Shown one piece after another: positions 40,301 through 52,300 of a stretch of DNA of 64,000 nt. The notes beneath the pieces were generated by a model. That model saw nothing but the letters and a program-made list of their open reading frames with translations. It was not told where the DNA came from and ran no database searches. The position numbers and the translations under genes are program-made. Every line of letters starts with the position of its first letter. The stretch's first letter is position 1. The DNA is taken from assembly GCF_001949145.1 (NCBI RefSeq), contig NW_019091557.1, forward strand, positions 373,736 through 437,735. The letters run 5' to 3'. The stretch comes from Acanthaster planci (lineage: Eukaryota; Echinodermata; Asteroidea; Valvatida; Acanthasteridae).

Positions 40301-43300
40301 AAGTGGTTATTATGTTGTGTATTTTAAAGAGATGAAATTTTGCCTTTGGATTACAAAATCGCTAAAGCCCATAATTAGGAGTGGAAGAGGATTTCACATA
40401 TACGAAGTCAGATTATATTCAAGACCTGACACTTTTGTATCAAAATAATTAAAAATAACAACAAAGCCACCTTTACTGGAAAAAAGAGGGTTATGTTACA
40501 GGATATACCTTTATACTCGGTATACGTCGGTTTGTCCCTTTTCAGTTCCATTGTTAAACCCAAAGGGGTGTGTCTGCGTAAATTCTTTTTAACTCGGTAT
40601 TTATAAACGATGTTTTGTCAACAGTGCAAATGTTTAGTCTGGTCTGTGAGCAACCAGGGAATCTCAATCTAGGTGGAGATTATTCATTCAAAACCTTGAG
40701 AAAAGAGCTTGTAAGGCGCTTGTAAGAGCCCAAAGTACATATTTCCTTTGAGCTTAAAAAAATTTCTGGTTTTTTTCTGCATAACGTGAATGGGTTTCAT
40801 TAGCCCGAGGAAGTGGACCGTCTCAGCCGTGAAGGTGAGATGATCGAGAAGCGCATCCGAGAGCAGCAGGAGAAGGAGTTTCGACGGGAGATTGAACGCC
40901 GCAAGAAACAGATGGAAGACTCGGCAAAGCGCCTGGACGAGCTCAAGATCAGACGGGGCGTCGAGTGGACCGCGGCCGCTGGTGGCCAGGCTGCAGGCGC
41001 CACCGGCCCTGGACCGGCGACGAAACCCTTGCAGGGTCCGGTGAAGTTGAGCCAGAGCCTGGACGAGATCGCTCGACGGCGGGAGCGGGACGGCTCCCCT
41101 CTAGGCGTGGAGCGCCGCCACTACGGGTCACTGGAGACGGTGACCCGGGACAAGGGCCGGGGCGCCCGGGAGACGGTGTCTATGTCTACGCCCCACCTAA
41201 CCGAGAGGGAGAGGGCGGTCATCAAGAGGGATCAACAGGGGTTGATTTTACCGCTGGACGAAGAAACTAGGCTACAGAAGGGTGCATCGGAGCACGGGAG
41301 ACGGCAAACAAGGGCAGGGAGGGGAGATAGGTGAGTAAAATGAGAAAAGTTGGTAGCTTGCAGACTGTGGACAAACATTTCCATATAGGTCCTGTGTTCG
41401 TAGAAATCGTAGATGTCTACCTTATTTTTGTATTTTGACAAACACAAAGGAATGGTGTTGAACAAAAACTACTTAAAATTTAAGAACTGGAGAGAAGTTC
41501 CATTAAAAACACCACTCCCGGCTAGGAAGGTGGAATGTACGTGGCTTTTCTTCGTTCATTCAGAACTGAATACGCTCGCCCTGATGAAGGCTACCGAAAA
41601 GTTACCGATGATGAAGTTACCGAAAGCTCGGCAATAAGATAAATTGAGAGCACTGATTGTATATATTTTTGTCCATATTCTGATCACAGTGCTACGCAGC
41701 CCTTTCATGTTTTATTTTGGGCTTTTTGTTCGTATAAACAGCTTCTTTTCGACGTCACAAATATTCATTTAATGAGGCATTGCTGCAGTTCAGTGAAAGT
41801 GGTACAAACCCACATGCCACATAGTCGTGTGTGTATGTTAGAGCCTATTCCATTCGGCACTATTGCCACCGATCTAATCACCATATGTAAAAGACAAGTA
41901 CATGCAAAACACACAAACAGTATCAGTGGAATAAACCAAACCAAACCCAAACCAGTTATAGATTCAAAGGTTACTTTGGTCTTTTATTTGGCATATGTTC
42001 GGCAGCTGAGAGGCTAAAGTACAAGTAGTTGATTTTGTTATTTCCAGATCAGATTCGCATTATTGCAAACATGAATTTGAAAGTATCATTATGCATAAAT
42101 GCAAGAAGAGACTCATGCGTTATTTCATCTTTTCCACCTTGTCAAAACGTGGTCCCAAATTACGTCTGGTGAGCACGTCTAATTCAGCATCTCCACGTTC
42201 CACCCTGTCCTCGTCTCCTTAGGCTAGAGCGATCCTCGTCACGTGAAAAGCGCCCACATCGGCAAGACAGTATGGAGAGTGTAGGCTCCAACAGAGCGTT
42301 CTCCGAAGATGATGAGGCAGGCTACTCGGACAGCAGCAAGGTGAGAAAAAATGTTCCCACACTCATGTAGGTCGACGAATAAACATGGGAAATGGACTGG
42401 ATAACAGACGGTGAATACTAAATGGCCAAGCAGAAAATACCGTCAAAGCAAAAATTCAGCGAGGGACTAGTCACGAGGAATACAGAATGCGTGGCGTTTT
42501 GGCTGGTTACCCACTTTTGCTCAGCCAATATTTTCTTCGCTCAACAAAAGCGGTCATGTCTTGTCAGTCAACTTAGAGGTCCGGTTTAGACCCTACTCCG
42601 CGTTGTGAGTACCCCCTGGGCTGTAGACCTACGGTTGAACACGACTACCGCAACGCGAACGCAGCGTTTTGCAGACGAACACACGTCGAGCATACTGCGC
42701 GCCGCACGGGCATGCGATGTGTCCACTCCGTACTGGACATCGTTGACTGCTAAGCATGAAACAAAACCCCCTCTTTGTGTTAACGCCCTGAACGCGAAGT
42801 CGTGGACAGAGTTATTTCAACCGGTGAGAATATCTGTTGATATGCAATGCACGTTTTCGCCACTCGTCGTGTGTCATAGTTTAATGCTTCGAAATCATGA
42901 ACCAATTCTGATAAAATAGAACTACAGCAACTTGTGTAATGCAAGAAATTTCTGATCCCTGCCTCGGCATTTCTTGGGTTGAATGCAGTGCATCCAATAC
43001 GCTGTTTCTGTGTAAGGGAATAGATCGCTGCTTTCGTTAAGTCAATATCAAAGACTGCGTAGCGCCATGCAGCGGTTATCTGTAGCACACAAGTAACTCT
43101 TTGTCCCCGCATACAAGCATATGTGTGCCACGGATCTGAAAAGGTTTTCAGAGTCTGGAGAATAGACAGAAACTGATACACGTGTGTGCACCAAAAAAGG
43201 TATCAAATCTTTCCCTTTTTAAGTTCATTGTTTGAGTAGGAATACAGGCGATTCACAATAGTGCGCCACCAATAGTTTGCAACGCGTTGACCAGTAAAAA

Positions 43301-46300
43301 TGCGTCGACCGAATGCGCGTTTGGAAAGAGTCGACAGATTTTGCGCATTGTGATGTGCCAACGCGTTGCAAACTCTCGGTGTTGCACTTCTATGAAACGG
43401 CCGCATTGCATCTCCAAACAACCACTGGACATCATTCTTTTTCACAAGGAAGGGGATTCTTATTTGTGTGAGCTTATTTTGGTAACGCATTGTGTCACGG
43501 ATTGTCAATTATCATGGGCACTAAAATTGTCAGCATTGGGTATCCTGCAAATTTTGCTATCATAAAAAGCGAAATAAACGTGAGAAGTCACGGAAAGTAC
43601 ACGTAGATGGATGCAATATACACCACTGCAGCTGGATCTAAAGCCAGACAAGTGTTATATGCGAGATACATTTACGCGGTGTCGAAAGACAAGCATTGAC
43701 TTAGCATTTACTTCCTCTTTCGTGAGCAAAAACAAAAATTGTTTCTGACTGGCATAGCTATCGATGAGTGCTAGATCCGGTGTGCAAACTCCTTGAACTT
43801 GGTTTCTGTTTATGTTACGGTCGGCTTTTCAATAACAAACATGACAGTGTACCATGCGTGCGCTCTCCGTGGGACTAATGCAGTGTCTGTAACACCCATC
43901 TACCCATCTGCTATTTTTGAACATTTTAGCATTTGCTTCTGGGCATTAGTAAAGATCGTTTTGTTGAAGGTACTAGTTCTTAAACTTAAAGCCATGCACA
44001 GCACTCTAGTGTTGTGTCATTCACATCAAGGTTCCGGGATCATGAGAAAGCAACACCAAAGAAGAAATTCAACGAGAACTGTACTCAGGTCTAAATAATT
44101 TATTAGCTCCAGAACTCACATTTTGAAGAACATAATACAGAAATGAATCGTATAAGGTGGGCGCTGTCGACGGTTCCCTCGGACCAAGTACTACCCGCGA
44201 GCACAGCAACGTGACCGAAATATAAAGACATTATTCCGTAATCTAACAAATGAATAGGCAATTCCATAGCTGGTGTATTCAAAAATGTGACGAATGTTTT
44301 ACAACACTAGCATTTTGTTGTAAGGTTTAGAATACTATCTGCATTACAGTTGTGTTCGTAATGTTGACAAATTTTGCCTCAGATTTACGTTTGGTACCTT
44401 TTGAGACAAATAGCAGCAGGTTTTTTTAAAACGGGCGATTCACAATAGTGCTCCTCCAAGACTTTGCAACGCGTTGACCAATCACAGTGTGCGAAATCTG
44501 TCGACCCAATGCACGTTTGGAAAGGGTGAACAGATTTTGAGCACTTTGATTGGTCAACGCAGTGCAACTTCTTGGAGGCGCACTATTGTGAATCATCCCC
44601 ATTATAGGCTTATAACAATCAAGATCATAAATGAAGTATTTTCCTTATAACGACAGTGGTGCAGTTTACAAGTTATTATTTATTGATATGGGCATGAATT
44701 TACACATTTTACATCTGTTTTCATAAACTTGTCCCAATGAATTCAATTAGAATGGATATGGTCTTCGACTTGAAGACTAACTGAACAAGGCTTAATAAAT
44801 TTTAAAAGAAAAGCAGGGTTGGATCCCGATGCATTATTTTAAAAAGGGTTCGTATTAATCTTTTACTTGATTTGCCATATGCACACGAAAGAAAAGTGAA
44901 TCAACATACGCTTTAGACCCAGTGCAACATTTTTGTAGAATTATAAAAAAAATTCTTTTGTGTTATATTATTATTATATTATCTAAATCATGTGTGTAGA
45001 CCTCTCGAAAGGAATATACTAATGGAAAATGTGTGAAATGTCATACGTCAACTCATTGATCATTCTTATCGTTTGGAATTCCTCTCCGTAAAATAAACTG
45101 GTCGGCGTGATGATACACACATTCCTCCTTGGTCTTTCTGGTGATATTCTCAGGGCAGCACCAGAAGACGTCGTAGTTCAGAAGAGCGACGATCCGCCGA
45201 GGAATCGACCCGTCATCACCGTGACCACCGCCATCACCAGCGTGATCGTGACCACGGACGCACATCGCCCGCTACGCAGCGGGACCGTGATTACGGTCGT
45301 ACGTCCCCTGCCTCTCATGGTCGCATCTCGCCTGCAACACACCACCGGGACAGTGAGTACCATGACTACCCGCAACGTCGGCCACACCATCGGTCAAGGG
45401 AGGATGTGATTTCGTCCGAAGAGCGTGATCGGGAGCGTGGCGCGTATTCCGACCGTGGACGCGACCACCATCACCGTCAGCACAGCCGTTCACGGGAAGA
45501 CATCTTATCGTCTTCCGGGCGTGAGCGCGCACGTACCATCAGCCCAAGTTTAATCCGTGACCGTGATACTCACAGGGAGCGAGAAACGCATCGAGATCAT
45601 AGACGCCGTCAGCATCACCACTCAGGCGAAGATCTTTCAACGATCTCCAAGACTAGTGAGCGATCAACAGCAGGGCCCCGATCGAGAAGTCTTCCCAGGG
45701 TTTTGCAGTCTGAGAGGCGACAAGCTTCCCCAGAAGGTATGTTCATTTTTATTCTTTTCTCTTCATCAAAACTTCCCTATGCCTCCAGCCTTGCGAAATC
45801 ATTGATTTGTGTCAAAAAAGGTTTCTCGTGTAACGTGAGATGAGAATAAAAACTGTTTCCTTCTGCCTGTTATTAACATAAAACGAAATTTTCATGGAAC
45901 TCATTATAGGAACATAATTTATAGGCACCGATTGGTATTACTTATTGATTGGAATAAAGCAGCGTTTTAGCGGCTTTGGGAATATTTGGTAGAGTTCCAG
46001 GATATACCTCACACTGTTTTCCAACTGCAGATTATTATTACGGGGACCAGGTTTACCGGATGCAGGCCAGTGAGTGGACCCGTCGTGCTGATGACAGTGG
46101 CGATGACGAAGACGAACGACGACGACAGGTCATCTACCAAAGCGTGCCCGGGGGAGCTCGTCATATGCAGGTAGTAGTGGGCCTTTTGAAACAGTGTGCG
46201 AATAAAATGGCTGTTTTTTGCGTCGTGAAACATTTAAAATGTTATCGCCAACGCAGGCTTAAATGAACCTCGTAAAGGCGCTTTTCCATTATGCGCGGGA

Positions 46301-49300
46301 GCTCTTGCGCCAAGCGTTGTGTATCCGTCAAAATCGCTCATAAGGCGATTTTGACGGCCGAACGCAACGCACACGACGTGTTTTGTTAATGGAGTCGGTT
46401 TTTTGATAGTGAAACGCATGAACGTATCGTGTACGCAACGCACCCCAAAACCGTACATATGGAAAGGCGCCTCAATTAAGCCACCGAAAAACAAGGCATG
46501 ACCAAACCGTGAAAAGGATCCACGCGAGAAACTCAGTAGCAGTTATGCAGGGATTACGAAAACGATAAGTGGGAGGCTGCGAAGTACAAGTGAAGAAAGA
46601 TTCTCGATTCAAACGACACATAGATGCACATAGGTGTCCTCTTCATCCAAGAAAATAATCACTTACCTAAAAGGCTGAACTTACTCAGTTCAGTTATGTG
46701 GACGGATACCATTCAATTGTAATTGATGTGATGGCTTTTCTTGCATTTTCATTGCAATGCAACTTTAACAGTACACCTCCTTTACTCAGCAACGCCACAT
46801 ATCTCGTGCCGACTACCAGTTCCCCACTAGGCGATTCCGTCTGCCGCGGGATCCCCACGACAAGAAGTGCAGGAACCACGGCATCGGCATGCGGATTATC
46901 GGTGGGAAACGGATACCAGGGACAGATCAGCTAGTGGCCTACGTGGCAGAGATACGACGTGGCGGAGTCGCTGATAGAGAAGGTTTGTTGACGCTTATGA
47001 CATCCCGCGTCCTGATTGCACAGAACGCGGTGCATTGTGGCCGTTGTATGAAAGCTGACAGCAAATAGATGTTTTCATTTCAGAATAACCAGAAGCATTT
47101 TCATGTTATAACCTGAAGTGTTTTCATTTAAATTATGTGTCAAGAATTTGATTAACACGGCGAAACCGCACGACTAGAATCTTCTGCATCAGGAAAATAA
47201 CCTTATACTGAAGAAGATTTCTTACCATTCTGACGGTGCACGTGATGTAGGTTTACGAGAAGGTGACCAGGTACTGGAATGGTGTGGTATGCCGCTAACC
47301 GGCCGAACCTACGAAGAGGTCCAGCGTATCACTCGGACAGCGGACGGTGACGTGGAAATCGTTGTCAAGTGGTATGCGCTGGAGATGATAATCCATTGTC
47401 GGATACGGGGAGAAACAGATCCATGCCCCCTCCCTTTTTTTCTTGTTTCAACAAAGTATTGAGAAGGACGATTTGAGGGACCTTGTCACTTCCCTTCCTT
47501 TCCCTGTGAAGAGTCCCAAAACGTATCCTTACACCTGAGAAGGCCCATAATGCAATACTGTAATATGTTCCCCATGCCTGAAAATTTGGGTCTGGGTCCG
47601 CCCTTGCTTTTACCCAATAATAAGTATCGCTTACGAGTCGAAGTAGATCGAATGCTTCAAAATAAATTATGATTTTTCACTAACCTAGTATTCGTGGCCT
47701 AGTATCCATCAGCGGAACACCTATTTTGTCATCTTTTCGACTCTAACTACTTTCACGTATAGAAATATTGAATGTGTATTTTTCTGTCCATTTTAGCGGC
47801 ACGAACTTGCTGGAGTCGCCACGACAACGGAGCAGGCCACCGGACAATAGTGCGCCGAGGTCACGGTCGACCAGCAACCCACCTCAGTTTAATGAAGACG
47901 GTGAGAATAGGCTTGTGGCCAGTCTATCTGTGGGCGTGAATGTCTCTCCGGGTTGTTAACATCAAATGATTTCCTACTTTAATCCTGGAACTATCTACTT
48001 TACTTCTGTTTGTTCAGAAATACGACGACATACTTTGCCATGATCACTGACCGATTTTTGATCTACCGTCCTGACTTACACCTTTTTCAGCTCACCCTTA
48101 CCAGTGTAATTAATTCAAATAGTTGTTTTCCCTAACATTTTGCCCATTGCCTGTTAGTCAAGCTCGAGAGAGTTTTGCTCATGTTCCATCAGACACTTTC
48201 CAGTTTACAACACCGTCATTTGTTTGAAAATCAGTTTATTTTAAACGCGCTGCGCGAAAATTATTTTCTACACCACACTTCACTGGCGATTTACAATGCA
48301 GCAGCATCAAAGCTTTCCTAAATATGTTATATTCGGTTAACTTCCATTGCATCCTTTCTTTGGCCCCGCCTGCGCGTGAAGGTGTGCCCAGTTTAGTTAA
48401 TACTCAAGTTGTTCGAGCAGCATATCCCTGAAAAAAAATTCATGTGTATTTATTAAACAGAGTCACTGGAAGAAGAGGCTCTCCGCAATGGCGTGGATCC
48501 CCGGATGTTGTCTGAACGTCTAGAAGGAATCTCCAAGGCCCAGTACGTGTATAGTTCTCCCACCACCTCGGCAAATACCGATAACTCCTCGCCCAAGGTA
48601 GGCCTATATGTGGAAATGTTGAGCGTGTGGTGTGAATTAGTGTTGCAAGGGTTGTGAAATGTATTATCTCCTTAGTGAACTAACTGAAAAGATTCATCTA
48701 GATATTACTGTGATGGTAGGCCCTACGGTGTAAGTTCCTTTCACAGCACTATTTTGATTGTCTTTTCATGCTCCGTTTATTACCTTCTACTCGGATAACG
48801 TGGACAGTGAAGTCGGTGTTTTGGAATGGTAGTTGGAATAATGCAGTTATTTTTGTGAAGAAGACATTTGGGTTTTGTGATGGCACGCTGGTTGTGCTTT
48901 TTGTTTAACTGACTTGAGATTCTCTGATTTGGGGTTAATCATTCGTCAATTCTGTAAGCTCATTAAGCTCAAAATGTACGGACGTTGGGCAGTGTCACGA
49001 CTTTGTAACAAGAAAATGAGTTTCCCTTCATTACATATTTCTCAGCGGCTTTATGCCCGCCCTATTCAGCAAACAGTAATTGTAGACAGCTGAATAATTG
49101 TCATTCTTCCCCTGTCTTACAGAGGAAAGGCCGAGATAGGAATAAGAAAATAAGTGGTGAAATACAGGTCAGTAAAGAAAGAAAAGCGCCGAACGAATAC
49201 AAAGAAATGGCAAAGATTAACAAAGCACGCAAGAACACATGCTATAATCACCCAAGGCCACAAAATTATCGGAACTGTTTCAAAGCTTCAGTCGGCTGAT

Positions 49301-52300
49301 CTTGGTCTAAAACGATAACAGACCGAGGAAAAACCGAGATCACGTGAGAAAAACATCCCAGTGCTGACATACTGATTCGGCGTTTCCTACCTTTTTGAAT
49401 CCTTCGGTAAACTCTGCATACTGTGTTTTGTTTTGCTTCTGTACAGTGCTGTGATCATAATTGTTCAAAATGCTTCAATAAATACTTAGTTTTCCTGATT
49501 GAACCTTTAAACGATAACTCATTTTGAAATCAGTCCACCTTATCTTACCAACACAGATTCAGTTGGACTATGACGAGCGAACAGGTGACCTGAGCGTGGG
49601 TATACTGCGGGGCCGTGGACTGGCCCCCAAGGATATTAACGGTCTGGCCGACCCGTTTGTCAAGACGTGCCTTCTACCCGGAAGAGGGTAACTTCATTCA
49701 TTTTTTTACGGGACTTGTCCAAGAAGAATGATCCTGCCGCCAACAGAAGCAGGAATTTCTGGTCTCTTGTGGTTTCAGTCGTGTCATTTAAATCCAGTAG
49801 TGCAATGTCTAAAGACCTAGTTTCCATATCGGCGGAATTAGATGCAGACAGCAACGCCGAACAGTCCTCAGTGATAAACAATAAAATGAAATTCTGTTTC
49901 ATGGATCATGTTTAACTTTGCCAACTGTCTGCTTCAAGTTGTCAGTGTAGGTCGATACAGACTCGGTTGCTGGCCAGAATGGCAATACATTGCTGTCTTT
50001 CTCCCTTGAGTACCATGTATTGGACCCTTTTTCTCCATATGACAAAAACTAAACTCAAATTGTCAATACAACAGCTGACTATGAATTAAATACTTTGAAT
50101 TGAGATATAATTGGGCGTCAAGAATCGGTGTAAAAAAAGTCATTTCATTCGAAATATTAGCGAGTTTCAGACACCGTTCAATTCACTTGTTTGTCCACTG
50201 ACGTCACTCGCCGTCTCGTTCTCGATTCTCTGCATCTCATCATCGTTACAACCATATGGAAACTAGGCTTGAAGGACAGACGTTTAGCTACTCTTTTTCG
50301 AGAACGGTCTATCTTGAGATTTGGATGGGAACAAGACTTTCCGGATGGCAGCTGCATGGGTCATGCCTTAATTATCGCTTTAGATAAGGAGTTTGCCATG
50401 TGCACCGTTACAACGTTGCATAGTAGTCTCTCAGTCTGCTTAAAAAAGCCTCGGGCACAGGTGCAATTAATTGGCGAATTCCGTTTAACACCTGTTTACT
50501 TCAATTCACTGTCTTCACCCAGCAGACCGGAAAACAAGAGGAAAACGAGGTACGTTCCAAAGACACTGACTCCGGAGTGGAATCAGACGGTGCTTTATCG
50601 GGCCATCAAACCTCAGGAGCTCGCTACCAGGATTCTGGAGATCAGCGTTTGGGACTTTGACAGATTCACTTTCAATGATTTTATGGGGCAGGTAGGCAAC
50701 ATTGAATTTAGAAGTAAGCCTTAGGCTTATACTCCATGCAACTAAAGGCGCCTTTCCTTATGTACTTTTTTGTTTTTGTTTCAATTTTGTTTTTTTGTTT
50801 TGTTTTTTTTTGTTTTGTTTTTTTGGTGCGTTGCATACTCGACGCGTTCATGCGTTTTACTTTCACAGACACAAAAACCGACTCCATTAGCATAACACAT
50901 CACGTGTGTGTTGGGTTCGGCCGGAGCGATTTTGGCAGATATGCAACTCTTGCGCAAGTGTTGCCGCCTTTTAATTAAGAGTCGTTCCTGTCCAGATTGG
51001 AAGTAAAACCGTGGATCTTCGTTTCAATAGTTCCCAAAGTTGCTAAGATGAGGCTTATTCATAGTTATTTATTCAAACAGATTCTTATAGACTTATCGGA
51101 CCAACACATCCTAGACAACCGCCCTAGATGGTTCTCCCTTCAAGACCAGCCAGCAAGCACCGGCCAGCAAGAGGCCTTTTCCCCGCGTGCCCTCTCACCG
51201 ATCACCACCCTTCCCTCGGCGCATCCTGGCCACCCAATGAGCCATTTAATGGGCCGGGGACGGGGAGGGTCAACTACTGGGTCCGGGGACCACGGGTCTC
51301 CGGAGAGACGCCGCGCGCTGTCCCGCTCCATGGAGCGAGTGCAGGGGTCCAGTGTCACCCAGCAGTTGATGGAGTCGGACTCACAAAGTTCCCGCTCCTC
51401 GGGCTATGAGTACGACACTGATCGGTCCACTCAGAGCGACAAGTCTGGTTGGAGCCAGGGTAAGATGAAATCCAAATAATACGGTTATTGAGGAGATTTG
51501 CTGCTTGCTGAAAATTGCTAACCACTTTCCTGGGATGTGAATATAAAAAGGAAGACAAAATGTTGTTATTATCATGCTTATGGCTAATTATACTGTATGT
51601 GACTAGAATTCTCTTGATCAAGATTTATACGAACGCAGTAATCCGTAATTGAGTAGCAAAGCTGATGAACGTAACAATAATTTGGGAAGCCGAGTTGTTT
51701 TTCTTCGTTTTGCACACTTTGTATAAATACTCTTTATTTAAAGAAGGAAGGGACGCCATATATTTCTGCACTTTCGTGTACAGGTTCATGAAGGAGGTTT
51801 TCTTTCCAAGATATCAAATTGATTTGCGGGAATGAAAGTTTCACCTTTAGTTGGGCACGAAGTTTGTTTCAGTTTGTCTTTGTGTAGCCTATTCACAGTG
51901 ATGAGGAGTGGCAACATTGTCGAGTCTTATTTCCAGTCGCTTTTCCTCGTGCATGTGTGTTGATTTCTGTCGCCATGATCGTTCGTGTATGTCAAGCCAC
52001 GAGACGCTCTCACTCTGTTGTCTTTCCATGCAGGCTGATAATTTACAAAGTGGCCCCTATTCTTCTCGCCATATGACCTTTCGATCCAGTCGGCATTCTC
52101 CTCTCATTCTTTTCCATACACATTCCTCACCAGACGATACGATATCTCCCATTTTCCCTTCGAAAATTGGTACATAAAGCTGAATTCACATCGAACATTT
52201 TTTGTCCATAAACCTAAATTAGCAGTAGGTGAATCATAACAAGTCCCTTTTTCACTCAGAAACGTCCAGATAGCCCGTAGAATATGATAATGGGCGTAAA

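Larger units (their letters stand above)
42341..45153 (+). other. Intron with two family A foldback repeats
   Basis: 2.8-kb intron. Family A copies lie at 43246-43403 and 44433-44600. The rest is AT-rich with only short chance open frames. Confidence 0.75.

Noticed and set aside
50736-50978. Open frames with Phe/Cys/Val-rich runs
   Set aside because: They arise from the TTTTG-rich expansion inside a family B foldback, not from a gene.
49557-51459. Assignment of the gene to RIM (RIMS1/2)
   Set aside because: The zinc finger, PDZ and C2 order fits RIM. However, the C2A motifs ([31 protein letters not shown]), the VDPRML linker and ISGEIQ fit Piccolo, while RIM C2A reads NPYVK and FLPDR.
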